A DNA stretch of 64,000 nucleotides from Rhizobium sp. WYJ-E13. GTDB lineage: Bacteria; Pseudomonadota; Alphaproteobacteria; Rhizobiales; Rhizobiaceae. Within the stretch, counting starts at the first letter, position 1. Every line of letters starts with the position of its first letter. Below the pieces are notes generated by a model that saw nothing but the letters and a program-made list of their open reading frames with translations, made no database searches and was not told where the DNA came from. The stretch covers positions 4,208,501 to 4,272,500 of the forward strand of contig NZ_CP076853.1 in the NCBI RefSeq assembly GCF_018987265.1, in the 5' to 3' direction. Below are positions 53,270 to 62,493 of this stretch, piece after piece. A program made the position numbers and the translations under genes.

Positions 53270-54253
53270 ATGCTGGCTCGGTTTTTCAGATCACCGAAAC
53301 GTTCTTTCCGTTCTCTCTCCGAGCAGGAAATCCTGGCGCTCGCCATCGCCTCGGAAGAGGATGATGCCCGCATCTATCTCGCCTATGCGGAACATCTGCG
53401 AAAGGAGTTTCCGGCTTCCGCCAAGGTGTTCGAAGATATGGCTGAGGTGGAAGACACGCACCGAAGGTCGCTGATCGAAATTCACCGCCAGCGCTTCGGT
53501 GAGCGAATTCCTTTGATCCGCCGCGAGCATGTCGAGGGATTTTACGAACGCAAACCGGACTGGCTGCGCGCCAACCTCTCCCTCGATACGATCAGGCAGG
53601 AAGCGGAGGCGATGGAGGAACAGGCCTACCGCTTCTATGTCGAGGCGATCAAACAGACCTCCGATGCCTCCACCCGTCAGTTGCTTGGCGATCTTGCGCT
53701 CGCCGAGCAGGGCCATGAGGACATCGCCCGCATGCTGGGCGACAAGCACACGCCTGAGGATGTGAAGAAGGAAGAGGATGAGACGGCGCGTCGCCAGTTC
53801 GTGCTGACCTATGTGCAGCCAGGCCTCGCCGGTCTCATGGACGGTTCGGTTTCCACGCTCGCACCGATCTTCGCAGCCGCCTTCGCCACGCAGGATACCT
53901 GGCAGACCTTCCTCGTCGGCCTATCGGCCTCGGTCGGCGCCGGCATCTCGATGGGCTTCACCGAAGCGGCTCACGACGACGGCAAGATTTCCGGCCGTGG
54001 CTCGCCGATCAAGCGCGGCCTCGCCTGCGGTATCATGACGGCGCTCGGCGGCCTCGGCCATGCGCTGCCCTATCTGATCCCGCAATTCTGGACTGCGACC
54101 ATCACCGCTGCCGTCATCGTCTTCTTCGAACTCTGGGCGATCGCCTTCATCCAGAACAAATATATGGAGACGCCGTTCCTGCGCGCGGCCTTCCAGGTGG
54201 TTGTCGGCGGCAGCCTCGTGCTGGCAGCCGGCATTTTCATCGGGAACGCGTGA
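53270..54253 (+). CDS. mbfA: Membrane-bound ferritin A (ferritin-like domain plus VIT1-type domain)
   Basis: This 327-residue protein joins an N-terminal ferritin-like diiron domain (about 18-160; IASEEDDARIYLAYAEHL, MAEVEDTHRRSLIEIH, EQGHEDIARML) to a C-terminal VIT1/CCC1-type membrane domain (about 185-325; PGLAGLMDGSVSTLAPIFAA, SVGAGISMGFTEAAHDDG). MbfA exports iron and protects against iron and peroxide stress. TTGGAG precedes the ATG at 53270, and the frame is open 22 codons upstream across the ICE box. The ICE box indicates Irr control. Confidence 0.93.
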   Translation: MLARFFRSPKRSFRSLSEQEILALAIASEEDDARIYLAYAEHLRKEFPASAKVFEDMAEVEDTHRRSLIEIHRQRFGERIPLIRREHVEGFYERKPDWLRANLSLDTIRQEAEAMEEQAYRFYVEAIKQTSDASTRQLLGDLALAEQGHEDIARMLGDKHTPEDVKKEEDETARRQFVLTYVQPGLAGLMDGSVSTLAPIFAAAFATQDTWQTFLVGLSASVGAGISMGFTEAAHDDGKISGRGSPIKRGLACGIMTALGGLGHALPYLIPQFWTATITAAVIVFFELWAIAFIQNKYMETPFLRAAFQVVVGGSLVLAAGIFIGNA

Positions 54254-54263
54254 ATATCGGGGT

Positions 54264-54327
54264 GAGGGCGGTCGGGGCGAAGCCCGAGCAATCGATCCGG
54301 TGAATCGATTGCAGCGCGACCGCACTC
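54264..54327. repeat. Composite palindromic unit between mbfA and the BTLCP gene
   Basis: The centre is GCAATCGAT (54288-54296), CCGGTGA, ATCGATTGC (54304-54312), nine perfect pairs. Outside it, CGGTCG (54269-54274) pairs with CGACCG (54317-54322) and GAG with CTC. The left arm also carries its own small hairpin, TCGGG/CCCGA. It resembles the intergenic palindromic repeats of rhizobial genomes. No second copy was seen in the window. Confidence 0.6.
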
Positions 54328-54335
54328 CTCAAATG

Positions 54336-54358
54336 AAAAAGGCCGGCTTTCGCCGGCC
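54336..54358 (-). terminator. Intrinsic terminator of the BTLCP gene
   Basis: Read on the - strand, GGCCGGC-GAAA-GCCGGCC is followed directly by TTTTTC. It lies 26 bases after the stop of the - strand BTLCP gene. Confidence 0.85.
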
Positions 54359-54384
54359 CTCCCCACAGTCCCCCTCAAAACTCG

Positions 54385-54984
54385 TTACTTCAGAGCGCCG
54401 ACCAGAATGTCGCGGCCATTCTCTATGGTGACCCAGCGGCCGGCATTGAAGCTCGATTGGCGCTTGATGAACGTATAGGGCGTCGAAAACCATGGCTTGA
54501 CGTCGGTCGCGAGGTTGTCGAGCACGAAGTCGCCTTCGGCGGTGCGCAGCGTCAGAACCGCGTGGCCTTCCCCGTCAGGCTTGCGCACGACGGTCATCAG
54601 CAGGTCTGCGGGCGAGAAGCCGCGCTGGATGAGGATACGGCGCTTCAGGAGCGCGAAGTCCTCGCAGTCGCCGGCCGTGGTCGGATAGGCCCAGACCTCG
54701 TCCTTGCCGTAGATTTCCTTGTCGGTCATCGGTGTGATGGTGCGGTTGACGGTCGCGTTGACGGCGCGAACCGTAGCCCACTTGCCGCCGGTCATGGCGA
54801 GCGGGCCACTATTACGATTGGCGCCGCACTCGGCGCGGTGTGTCTGACAGAAGTCGTAGTGACCGATCGGCTGCGAAGTCGCACTGCCGGTCACCATGGA
54901 GGCATTCTTGCTCGGAGCCGGAATAGCGGCCGGCGCCATTGCAAACACGGCCATGATGGCCACGAGGAAACCCTTGATCCGCAC
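54385..54984 (-). CDS. Bacterial transglutaminase-like cysteine proteinase (BTLCP)
   Basis: This 199-residue exported protein has a signal peptide (about 1-23) and the transglutaminase-like triad: Cys107 in TTAGDCEDFALLKR, His141 in GEGHAVLTLR and Asp156 in GDFVLDNL. The family is common in Rhizobiales, often near type I secretion or c-di-GMP genes, where LapG-like members cut adhesins; no adhesin is nearby here. Its terminator is clear, so it is probably a single-gene unit. Confidence 0.9.
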   Translation of the reverse strand: MRIKGFLVAIMAVFAMAPAAIPAPSKNASMVTGSATSQPIGHYDFCQTHRAECGANRNSGPLAMTGGKWATVRAVNATVNRTITPMTDKEIYGKDEVWAYPTTAGDCEDFALLKRRILIQRGFSPADLLMTVVRKPDGEGHAVLTLRTAEGDFVLDNLATDVKPWFSTPYTFIKRQSSFNAGRWVTIENGRDILVGALK

Positions 54985-55193
54985 GCCCTACTTCCCTGCA
55001 TCGCCCTTTATTTATTAACAAACAGTTAACGGAGAGGGCCGAAAGGAGTCAATCGTTACTTCTTGGGAGGACTTTGCAACTGGCAGACATGGTTAAAATG
55101 CAACGTAACCTTTGCGTGATTGAGCGGAACTTGTTCAACCATGGCATTCTATTGGGGCAGTTGCATGTTCTTTGGTGAGTGACCGGCTTCCCC

Positions 55194-55991
55194 TCAGCGG
55201 ATCAGGCCTTTGACGGCGTTGCGCAGCCGTTCGATGTCTTGCGGGCGCGAAAGCCGGTGGTCGCCGTCGCGGATGAAGGTCAGGAGAACGTCGTCGGCCG
55301 GAAGATGTTCGACCAGCTTCATCGCGTGCAGATAGGGAACATCTGCATCCTTCATGCCCTGCAGGATATGGATCGGGCAGCCCGTTTCAATGATGCCGGT
55401 CAGCACGCGGTTCTCACGCCCGTCTTCAATCAGCGCCCGAGTATAGATGTTGGGCTCCGGACTATATTGCGAACGTTCCTCGAAGTAGCCGCGCTGTTCA
55501 AGAGACGTGCGTTCTTTCTTCTTTAGGTTCGGTTCGATGAGATCGGAGGTGAAGTCCGGCGCCGGCGCAATCAGCACCATGCCCTCGAGCCTCGGCCCGC
55601 CATGCCGCGCGAGCTCCTGCGCCACCCTGAGCGCAATCCAGCCGCCCATCGAGGAGCCGACGAGGATCATCCGGTCCGGCGCGATATGACGGATCACTGC
55701 GAGCGCCTCCTCCAGCCAGCGCGAGATCGTGCCATCCGTGAAGGAACCGCCGGAAAGTCCGTGGCCGGAATAGTCGAGACGGATGCAGGCCGCGCCCAGT
55801 TCCGAGGCCAGCCGGTCGATCTCGATAGCCTTGCTGCCACTCATGTCCGATCGGTAGCCGGATAGCCAAACGAGGGCGGGAAGGTCGGTGTTGGCCTGAC
55901 CCGGGCGCACCAGCATGGCGATCTGCCGCGCAGCCTCGCCTTTACCGACATCAAGGAATTCGGGCACAAGGACGGTCATTTGATCGGACAT
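55194..55991 (-). CDS. Alpha/beta hydrolase
   Basis: This 265-residue serine hydrolase has the nucleophile elbow ILVGSSMGGWIAL, the oxyanion-side LVWLSGYRSDMSGSKA, and a late acidic residue and His in ILQGMKDADVPY and IRDGDHRLSRP. It resembles the ABHD10-like thioesterase/lipase group. No signal peptide is visible, so it is cytoplasmic; the substrate is unknown. AGGAG lies upstream of the ATG. It is divergent from infC. Confidence 0.87.
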   Translation of the reverse strand: MSDQMTVLVPEFLDVGKGEAARQIAMLVRPGQANTDLPALVWLSGYRSDMSGSKAIEIDRLASELGAACIRLDYSGHGLSGGSFTDGTISRWLEEALAVIRHIAPDRMILVGSSMGGWIALRVAQELARHGGPRLEGMVLIAPAPDFTSDLIEPNLKKKERTSLEQRGYFEERSQYSPEPNIYTRALIEDGRENRVLTGIIETGCPIHILQGMKDADVPYLHAMKLVEHLPADDVLLTFIRDGDHRLSRPQDIERLRNAVKGLIR

Positions 55992-56081
55992 CGGGCAGAA
56001 CTCCTGTTGTTCTGGCCTATAAAACAGATTCTTGACAGGCTGACAGCAGGTGATTTTTCCGCTAAAGGGTGTTATTGACTC

Positions 56082-56142
56082 CGTTGCAGCGATGACGTGA
56101 CCTCGTTTGTGCCCCCTTCGAGAGGGACACGAAGCTGCAACG
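56082..56142 (+). promoter_or_regulatory. Structured leader upstream of infC
   Basis: CGTTGCAGC (56082-56090) and GCTGCAACG (56134-56142) are perfect nine-base arms. Inside, TTTGTG (56106-56111) pairs with CACGAA (56128-56133) with one G-U, then CCC pairs with GGG. The right arms are contiguous, giving one stacked stem with a 15-base left bulge. It ends 28 bases before the infC start, so it is likely a cis-acting mRNA structure; the lack of a U-tract argues against a simple terminator. Confidence 0.6.
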
Positions 56143-56170
56143 TTCCGATCAACGCGAGGAGAATACGACC

Positions 56171-56707
56171 ATTCGCAGACCCTTTAAAACCGACGCGCCC
56201 GTAAAGGATGGACCGCGCTCGAACCGGGAGATCCGCATTCCCAAAGTTCAGCTGATTACAGCTGACGGACAGAATATGGGCATCGTGCCTACCGACCAGG
56301 CCTTGAAAATGGCGGAAGAAGCCGGCCTCGACCTCGTCGAAATTTCCCCCAATGCCGAACCGCCGGTATGCAAGATCCTCGATCTGGGCAAGCTGAAATA
56401 TTCGAACCAGAAGAAGGCCGCCGAGGCGCGCAAGAAGCAGAAGATTGTCGAAGTCAAAGAAATCAAGATGCGCCCGAACATCGACACCCATGACTATGAG
56501 GTGAAGATGAAGGCGATGGGTCGCTTCTTCGACGAAGGCGACAAGGTAAAGGTGACGCTGAAGTTCCGCGGCCGCGAAATGGCTCACCAGGAACTCGGCA
56601 TGAAGCTTCTCCAGCAGGTCAAGGCCGACACGCTCGAGATCGCCAAAGTTGAAGCTGAGCCCAAGCTCGAAGGCCGCCAGATGATGATGGTGCTGGCGCC
56701 GAAGTGA
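56171..56707 (+). CDS. infC: Translation initiation factor IF-3
   Basis: This 178-residue protein begins at an ATT codon: (M)[20 protein letters not shown], with GAGGAG nine bases upstream. The N-domain ([30 protein letters not shown]) and C-domain ([25 protein letters not shown]) are complete. The first ATG (56276) would delete the start of the N-domain and is not credible. IF-3 rejects non-ATG initiators, so an ATT start permits autogenous control, as known in enterobacteria. Confidence 0.95.
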   Translation: MRRPFKTDAPVKDGPRSNREIRIPKVQLITADGQNMGIVPTDQALKMAEEAGLDLVEISPNAEPPVCKILDLGKLKYSNQKKAAEARKKQKIVEVKEIKMRPNIDTHDYEVKMKAMGRFFDEGDKVKVTLKFRGREMAHQELGMKLLQQVKADTLEIAKVEAEPKLEGRQMMMVLAPK

Positions 56708-56729
56708 CCGGTGCCGCATCCTTTCGCTC

Positions 56730-56757
56730 AAAGCCGTCCGACAGGGCGGCTTTTGTG
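56730..56757 (+). terminator. Intrinsic terminator after infC
   Basis: AAAGCCGTCC (56730-56739) pairs with GGGCGGCTTT (56744-56753) over ten positions with one G-U, tetraloop GACA, followed by TTTTGTGTTT. It begins 22 bases after the infC stop. Confidence 0.88.
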
Positions 56758-56791
56758 TTTCCTGGGGCAGTAAGATTCGTCATCCGCCCCG

Positions 56792-56820
56792 TTGCACTTT
56801 CATGACGCTGCGGTTATAAG
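56792..56820 (+). promoter_or_regulatory. Promoter of rpmI-rplT
   Basis: TTGCAC (56792-56797) and TATAAG (56815-56820) are exactly 17 bases apart, between the infC terminator and rpmI. It would give a leader of about 180 bases with short hairpins, for example CGGCA/TGCCG near 56838 and TGCGGG/CCCGCA near 56870-56900. Such a leader could be the target of L20 autoregulation. Confidence 0.72.
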
Positions 56821-57006
56821 CGCGCGTCCGAACTGACCGGCAGGGCATGCCGTGGCAGTTTTGAATGCTTGCGGGCAGGTTTCGTCACTGGACCCGCAGA
56901 TCAACAACAAACGCTCCCGCGCCTTTGGCGAAGACCGTAAAACCGGGTTTCGCAGAAGGGTTTCTTTAACGAAGCGAGTGAGGAGCTCTCAGAACGGAGT
57001 AGCAAA

Positions 57007-57210
57007 ATGCCCAAGATGAAGACGAAGTCCTCTGCCAAGAAGCGGTTCAAGATCACCGCTACCGGCAAGGTCAAGGCGGCTGCCGCTGGCAAGCGCCATG
57101 GCATGATCAAGCGCACGAACAAGTTCATTCGCGATGCACGTGGCACGATGGTTCTGGCAGAACCCGATGGCCGCAAGGTCGTGAAGAACTATCTGCCGAA
57201 CGGTCTCTGA
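57007..57210 (+). CDS. rpmI: 50S ribosomal protein L35
   Basis: This 67-residue, very basic protein begins [20 protein letters not shown] and is full length for L35, a component of the large ribosomal subunit. It lies 299 bases after infC and 39 bases before rplT. The intervening terminator and promoter indicate that rpmI-rplT can be transcribed apart from infC. Confidence 0.98.
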   Translation: MPKMKTKSSAKKRFKITATGKVKAAAAGKRHGMIKRTNKFIRDARGTMVLAEPDGRKVVKNYLPNGL

Positions 57211-57249
57211 GACTATTCCGGTAACGCGTTAGATTAAGGAGATCATGAA

Positions 57250-57654
57250 ATGGCACGTGTAAAAAGAGGCGTCACCGCCCACGCCAAGCACAAGAAGGTT
57301 CTGAAGCAGGCCAAGGGTTTCTACGGCCGCCGCAAGAACACCATCCGTACCGCCAAGGCTGCCGTCGACCGCGCCAAGCAGTACGCATACCGCGACCGCA
57401 AGGTTAACAAGCGCAACTTCCGCGCCCTCTGGATCCAGCGTATCAACGCTGCCGTCCGCGAATTCGGCCTGACCTATGGCCGCTTCATCGACGGCCTGAA
57501 CAAGGCTGGCATCGAAGTCGACCGCAAGGTTCTTTCCGACATGGCAATCCACGAGCCGGAAGCATTCGGCGCCCTGGTTGCTGCCGCCAAGAAGGCCCTT
57601 GAGTATCTCAAGGAAACCGGCACGGCTAATGAGTTTGAAGGCGCGGTTCGTTAA
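57250..57654 (+). CDS. rplT: 50S ribosomal protein L20
   Basis: This 134-residue protein begins [20 protein letters not shown], and [19 protein letters not shown] and [20 protein letters not shown] are standard. L20 is needed for early assembly of the large subunit and often represses its own operon through the leader. AAGGAGATC precedes the ATG. A strong hairpin follows. Confidence 0.98.
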   Translation: MARVKRGVTAHAKHKKVLKQAKGFYGRRKNTIRTAKAAVDRAKQYAYRDRKVNKRNFRALWIQRINAAVREFGLTYGRFIDGLNKAGIEVDRKVLSDMAIHEPEAFGALVAAAKKALEYLKETGTANEFEGAVR

Positions 57655-57693
57655 CCAGCGCTTCCCAAGCTTGACGCTTTTTTGAATTTTGGG

Positions 57694-57727
57694 AAACCCG
57701 CGCTGGTCTGGGCTGGCGCGGGTTTTT
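57694..57727 (+). terminator. Intrinsic terminator between rplT and pheS
   Basis: Ten-base perfect arms, AAACCCGCGC (57694-57703) and GCGCGGGTTT (57716-57725), with a 12-base loop, are followed by more T residues (TTTTTCTTTCT). It lies 40 bases after the rplT stop and 76 bases before pheS. Confidence 0.85.
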
Positions 57728-57802
57728 CTTTCTCTGTAGTGCTGGCGCCGGCCGCTCGGCCCGCCATTTCGAACGCCGCCTGATCCGGACGGAAAGAAGA
57801 CA

Positions 57803-58885
57803 ATGTCAGATATCGACCAGCTGAAATCCTCTTTGCTTGCCGAAATTGCCGCCGCCAATGATGAGCCTGCGCTTGAAGGGGTCCGCGTTTCCGCGCTCGG
57901 CAAGAAGGGCTCCGTTTCCGAGCTCCTGAAGACGCTCGGCGCCATGACCCCGGAAGAGCGACAGACGCGCGGCGCTGTCATCAATGCTCTGAAGAACGAG
58001 GTGACCGACGCTCTCACCGATCGTAAGACGGTGTTGAAGGAAGCGGCGATCAACGCCCGGCTGAAAGCCGAAACGGTCGATGTCAGCCTGCCGGTCCGCT
58101 CCTCGCCGGCGGAGCGCGGCCGTATCCATCCGATCAGCCAGATCGTCGACGAAGTCACCGCGATCTTCGGCGATATGGGCTTCTCGATTGCCGAAGGTCC
58201 CGATATCGAGACCGATTACTACAATTTCACGGCTCTCAACTTCCCCGACGGGCACCCGGCCCGCGAGATGCACGACACCTTCTTCTTCAATCCGGATGAG
58301 AAGGGTGAGCGCAAGGTTCTGCGCACGCACACCTCGCCGGTGCAGATCCGCACGATGGAATCGCAGAAGCCGCCGATCCGCATCATCCTCCCCGGCAAAA
58401 CCTATCGCCAGGATTCCGATGCCACCCATTCGCCGATGTTCCATCAGGTCGAAGGCCTCGTCATCGACAGGAAATCTAATGTCGCCAATATCCGCTGGGT
58501 GCTGGAGGAGTTCTGTAAGGCCTTCTTCGAGGTCGACAGCGTGACGATGCGTTTCCGCCCGTCCTTCTTCCCCTTCACCGAGCCGTCCTTCGAGGCCGAC
58601 ATCCAGTGCGACCGTTCCGGCCCGATCGTCAAGTTCGGCGAAGGCACCGACTGGATGGAGATCCTCGGCTGCGGCATGGTTCACCCGAACGTGCTGCGTT
58701 ACGGCGGCCTCGATCCTGATGAATATCAGGGCTTTGCCTGGGGCATGGGCCTCGACCGCATCGCCATGCTGAAATACGGCATGCCCGACCTGCGCGACTT
58801 CTTCAATGCTGATGTCCGCTGGATGAACCATTATGGCTTCCGCCCGCTCGACATGCCGACGCTGTTCGGCGGCTTGAGCGTCTAA
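57803..58885 (+). CDS. pheS: Phenylalanine-tRNA ligase alpha subunit
   Basis: This 360-residue class II synthetase subunit has an N-terminal coiled coil (about 1-90), motif 1 near [19 protein letters not shown], motif 2 with [10 protein letters not shown] and [20 protein letters not shown], and motif 3 with [17 protein letters not shown]. It forms an alpha2beta2 enzyme with PheT. It starts with a good GGAAAGAAGACA site and is 15 bases before pheT. Confidence 0.98.
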   Translation: MSDIDQLKSSLLAEIAAANDEPALEGVRVSALGKKGSVSELLKTLGAMTPEERQTRGAVINALKNEVTDALTDRKTVLKEAAINARLKAETVDVSLPVRSSPAERGRIHPISQIVDEVTAIFGDMGFSIAEGPDIETDYYNFTALNFPDGHPAREMHDTFFFNPDEKGERKVLRTHTSPVQIRTMESQKPPIRIILPGKTYRQDSDATHSPMFHQVEGLVIDRKSNVANIRWVLEEFCKAFFEVDSVTMRFRPSFFPFTEPSFEADIQCDRSGPIVKFGEGTDWMEILGCGMVHPNVLRYGGLDPDEYQGFAWGMGLDRIAMLKYGMPDLRDFFNADVRWMNHYGFRPLDMPTLFGGLSV

Positions 58886-58900
58886 GGGAGGATTGGACCA

Positions 58901-61324
58901 ATGAAATTCACGCTTTCCTGGCTTAAGGATCATCTGGAAACGGATGCCACGCTCGATGAAATCTGCAGCCGCCTGACTGAAATCGGGCTGGAAGTGGAAG
59001 ATGTCGACGACAAGGCAGCTTTCAAGCCTTTCGTCATCGCCAAGGTTCTCTCCGCTGAAAAACATCCGCAGGCCGATCGCCTGAAGGTGCTTATGGTCGA
59101 TATCGGCGAGGGCGCTCCGGTGCAGGTCGTCTGCGGAGCGCCGAATGCGCGTGCCGGCCTCGTTGGTGCCTTCGCGGCTCCCGGCACCTATGTTCCCGGC
59201 ATCGACGTGACGCTGTCGGTCGGCAATATCCGCGGCGTCGAAAGCCGCGGCATGATGTGCTCGGAAAAGGAGCTGCAGATCTCCGACAATCACGACGGCA
59301 TCATCGATCTGCCTGACGATGCGCCTGTCGGCACGAGCTACGCCGCCTACACCCATCTCGACGACCCGGTCATCGAGATCAACCTGACGCCGAACCGCCC
59401 GGACTGCACCTCGATCCATGGCATCGCCCGCGATCTCGCAGCCTCCGGTCTCGGCACGCTGAAGACGCGGCCTGCGCCCTCCTTCGCCGTCGAAGGCGAG
59501 ACGCCGGTGAAGCTGACGCTCGATCTCGACGATCCCAGGCTCTGCCCGGGCTTCAGCCTGCGTCTCGTGCGTGGCGTGAAGAACGGCCCGAGCCCGCGCT
59601 GGATGCAGCAGCGGCTTCTCGCCATCGGTCTGCGCCCCATCAATGCGCTTGTAGATATCACCAACTACATGACCTTCGATCAGGGCCGGCCGATGCACGT
59701 CTTCGACGCCGCCAAGGTCACGGGCAACCTGACTGTGCGCCGCGCCAGGGAAGGCGAAACCGTGCTGGCGCTCGATCAGCGCGAATACAAACTTGGCCCG
59801 AACAATGTCGTCATTGCCGATGAGGACGGCATCGAATCGATCGGCGGCATCATGGGCGGCGAACATTCCGGCTGTGACGAGAACACCGTCGACGTGTTGA
59901 TCGAATCCGCTCTCTGGGATCCGATGAACATCGCCAAGTCCGGTCGCGCACTCGGCATCATCACCGATGCCCGCTACCGTTTCGAACGCGGCGTCGATCC
60001 GGAATACATGGTTCCCGGCCTCGAGCGCACGACCGAACTGGTGCTCGAGCTTTGCGGCGGCACCCCGGCCGAGGCCGAGATTGTCGGCTACAAGGGTTAT
60101 GAGCCGAAGATCGTCGACTTTCCCTATTCGGAGGTCAAGCGGCTGACCGGTCTCGAGGTCTCGACGGAGGAAAGCAACACGATCCTGACCCGCCTCGGCT
60201 TCAAGGTTTCAGGCTCCGGTGAGCGCGTCTCCGTTGCCGTTCCCTCCTGGCGCCCGGATATCGACGGCAAGGCCGATCTCGTAGAAGAGGTCATGCGCAT
60301 TCATGGCGTCGACAATATCAAGCCGGCGCCGCTCGAAAGCCATGCCGCCGTCAACGGCAAGATCCTGACAACGCTGCAGATTCGCACCCGCGCGGCCAAG
60401 CGCGCCCTTGCCTCGCGCGGCATGCTGGAGGCCGTCACCTGGTCCTTCATTCCGGAAGATCACGCAAAGCTCTTCGGCGGCGGTTCCGCAGCCCTCAAGC
60501 TCGCCAATCCGATCGCTGCCGAAATGTCGGACATGCGCCCCTCGCTGCTGCCGGGTCTGCTGACGGCCGCCCAGCGCAATGCCGATAAGGGCTATGGCGA
60601 CGTGGCGATCTTCGAAGTCTCGGGTACTTACGAAAACGACACGCCGGAAGGCCAGCGGCGCGTGGCGGGCGGCATCCGCCGCGGCACGGCCTCGCTTGCC
60701 GGTGCCGGCCGTATGTGGTCGAACGCCTCAAAGGGCGGCGGCAAGCCGGTAGATGTCTTCGATGCCAAGGCTGACGCACTGGCAGTTATCGAAGCCTGCG
60801 GCCTGCCGATGGGCAATATCCAGATCGAGCAGGGCGGTCCCGAATGGTATCACCCCGGCCGTTCCGGCACGATCAAGATGGGTCCGAAGGTAATCCTCGG
60901 TTATTTCGGCGAGTTCCATCCGACCACGCTCGAAAAGCTCGATGTCTCCGGTGCCCTCTGCGGTTTCGAAGTCTATCTCGATGCCATGGCCGAGCCGAAG
61001 AAGAAGGCGACCCGCACCAAGCCGGCGCTCGATCTCTCGCCCTTCCAGGCCGTCAAGCGCGACTTCGCCTTCGTCGTCGACAAGACGGTGGAAGCGGGCG
61101 CCATCATCAAAGCTGCCACGGGCGTCGATCGCAAGCTGATCACAGGTGTCAATGTCTTTGATATTTTCGAAGGCGCCTCGGTTGGCGAAGGCAAGAAGTC
61201 TGTCGCGATCGAAGTCCAGATCCAGCCGGCTGAGCGCACGCTGACCGACGAGGATTTCGAAGCGCTTACGCAGAAGATCGTTGCCAGCGTTGCCAAGTTT
61301 ACCGGTGGTGTTCTTAGAAGCTGA
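58901..61324 (+). CDS. pheT: Phenylalanine-tRNA ligase beta subunit
   Basis: This 807-residue subunit has an N-terminal tRNA-binding OB fold (about 40-150; [25 protein letters not shown]), the B3/B4 editing domain (about 205-390), B5 (about 400-475), the core and a C-terminal anticodon-binding FDX-ACB domain (about 710-805; [19 protein letters not shown]). Length and order are normal. GGGAGGATTGGACC precedes the ATG. Confidence 0.98.
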   Translation: MKFTLSWLKDHLETDATLDEICSRLTEIGLEVEDVDDKAAFKPFVIAKVLSAEKHPQADRLKVLMVDIGEGAPVQVVCGAPNARAGLVGAFAAPGTYVPGIDVTLSVGNIRGVESRGMMCSEKELQISDNHDGIIDLPDDAPVGTSYAAYTHLDDPVIEINLTPNRPDCTSIHGIARDLAASGLGTLKTRPAPSFAVEGETPVKLTLDLDDPRLCPGFSLRLVRGVKNGPSPRWMQQRLLAIGLRPINALVDITNYMTFDQGRPMHVFDAAKVTGNLTVRRAREGETVLALDQREYKLGPNNVVIADEDGIESIGGIMGGEHSGCDENTVDVLIESALWDPMNIAKSGRALGIITDARYRFERGVDPEYMVPGLERTTELVLELCGGTPAEAEIVGYKGYEPKIVDFPYSEVKRLTGLEVSTEESNTILTRLGFKVSGSGERVSVAVPSWRPDIDGKADLVEEVMRIHGVDNIKPAPLESHAAVNGKILTTLQIRTRAAKRALASRGMLEAVTWSFIPEDHAKLFGGGSAALKLANPIAAEMSDMRPSLLPGLLTAAQRNADKGYGDVAIFEVSGTYENDTPEGQRRVAGGIRRGTASLAGAGRMWSNASKGGGKPVDVFDAKADALAVIEACGLPMGNIQIEQGGPEWYHPGRSGTIKMGPKVILGYFGEFHPTTLEKLDVSGALCGFEVYLDAMAEPKKKATRTKPALDLSPFQAVKRDFAFVVDKTVEAGAIIKAATGVDRKLITGVNVFDIFEGASVGEGKKSVAIEVQIQPAERTLTDEDFEALTQKIVASVAKFTGGVLRS

Positions 61325-61349
61325 GCCGGCTACAAGAATGACATCGATG

Positions 61350-61376
61350 GCTGGCGGCGCGGGCTGCCGGCTTTTT
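61350..61376 (+). terminator. Terminator after pheT
   Basis: GCTGGC (61350-61355) pairs with GCCGGC (61366-61371), one pair being G-U, and TTTTT follows. It lies 26 bases after the pheT stop and touches the stop of the converging SnoaL-like gene. Confidence 0.65.
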
Positions 61377-61735
61377 CATATGTGAAGATGATAGATCTTG
61401 CTGACGATCGTCCAGCGGGCCTCGATCTTCAGCAGCGAGAGATAATCGGTGAAGCGCATGCCAGCGAATTCGTCGGTTACTTTCACGGTCGCTGCATCGC
61501 CTGATATATCGATGCTTTCGATATCCATGTAAGGCTGGGTGCCGGGCGGTGCTGCCCCTTCTTCGATGATTGCGGCAATGAATTCATCGCGCGAGAGCCA
61601 TTCCACCGCGTTTTGATAGTGCCCGATGATCGAACTCTTCGGGTGGAACGCTTTCTTCAGGGCTGCCTCATTGGCGAAGGCCATGCCCTCGACATAGAGA
61701 TGAACCGTTGCTTCGATTGCCTGCCTGTCGGCCAT
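61376..61735 (-). CDS. SnoaL-like/lumazine-binding-like NTF2-fold protein
   Basis: This 119-residue protein has an NTF2-like fold: MADRQAIEATVHLYVEGMAF, then FHPKSSIIGHY, and a C-terminal sheet ending LLKIEARWTIVSKIYHLH, as in putative lumazine-binding/SnoaL-like proteins. Function is unknown. The ATG at 61735 has GAGGTGTCGAT upstream; longer starts at 61753 and further are open but less likely. Confidence 0.8.
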   Translation of the reverse strand: MADRQAIEATVHLYVEGMAFANEAALKKAFHPKSSIIGHYQNAVEWLSRDEFIAAIIEEGAAPPGTQPYMDIESIDISGDAATVKVTDEFAGMRFTDYLSLLKIEARWTIVSKIYHLHI

Positions 61736-61802
61736 ATCGACACCTCGCCTCATATTCTGAAGGAAATGATAGCGGGGTCGTCGGCGAAGACAAGGCTGGG
61801 AG

Positions 61803-61834
61803 AAGGAGAGCAGCCGGCGGTGGCCGCTCTCCTT
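61803..61834 (-). terminator. Hairpin after the YciE-type gene
   Basis: Nine-base perfect arms, AAGGAGAGC and GCTCTCCTT, enclose a GC-rich loop that can pair further (GGC/GCC). It is just downstream of the YciE-type stop on the - strand, but no U-tract follows, so termination is only probable. Confidence 0.5.
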
Positions 61835-61849
61835 GTGTGAGGACAAGTA

Positions 61850-62350
61850 TCAGGCTGCGCGCGAAGCCTTCTGGTTCGCGGCAGTCGTTGCAAGCTTCGT
61901 CAGAAGCTGATCGGTCTTGCCTTCTTCTTGCAGAGTCTGGTCGAGAAGCATGACGGCGTCCTTGAAGCCCAGCGTCTGCGCCCACGTCTTCAACGTGCCG
62001 TAGCGGGCGATTTCATAGTGCTCGACGGCCTGGGCTGCGGAAATCAGACCGGCATCGACGGCCGATGTGCCTTTGAATTCCTCCATGATTTCCTCGCCCT
62101 CGGCGATGATGCCCTGGATCGCTTCACAGGTCTTGCCCTGGGCACGCTTGCCGATGATCTCGAAAACCTGCTGCAGTCGCTCCACATGGCCTTCTGTTTC
62201 TTCACGGTGCTTTTCGAAGCCTGCCTTCAATTCCGTCGACTGGGCAGAGCGCGCCATCTTCGGCAAGGCGCGCAATATCTGCCGTTCGGCGAAATAGATG
62301 TCCTTCAGCGTATCGTAAAACAAATCTTCCAGTGTCTTTTCCTTGGCCAT
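61850..62350 (-). CDS. YciE/YciF-type ferritin-like protein (DUF892)
   Basis: This 166-residue four-helix protein has the DUF892 pattern: LEDLFYDTLKDIYFAERQIL, KHREETEGHVERLQQVFE, AEGEEIMEEFKG, and ISAAQAVEHYEIARYGTLK. Glu and His residues placed as in diiron proteins are present. YciE/YciF proteins are associated with stress, but the reaction is not established. AGGAACGGACA... precedes the ATG region. It is divergent from the M15-like gene. Confidence 0.9.
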   Translation of the reverse strand: MAKEKTLEDLFYDTLKDIYFAERQILRALPKMARSAQSTELKAGFEKHREETEGHVERLQQVFEIIGKRAQGKTCEAIQGIIAEGEEIMEEFKGTSAVDAGLISAAQAVEHYEIARYGTLKTWAQTLGFKDAVMLLDQTLQEEGKTDQLLTKLATTAANQKASRAA

Positions 62351-62493
62351 TGTTCCGTTCCTTTGTTGATGGATTTGCGCCCCGCGGGCGACATTTCTTA
62401 GAAGTTGGCACCGGGCTAATTGTTCCCGCGCCTTTCGGGTGGAATCGCTACATCGTCCGGGCGAAGTATCGCCAGGAATCGGGAGGATCGTTT

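Noticed and set aside
57655..57802. Phe leader-peptide attenuator before pheST
   Set aside because: There is a hairpin with a U-tract, but no short frame rich in Phe codons and no competing antiterminator were found; it fits a plain rplT terminator.
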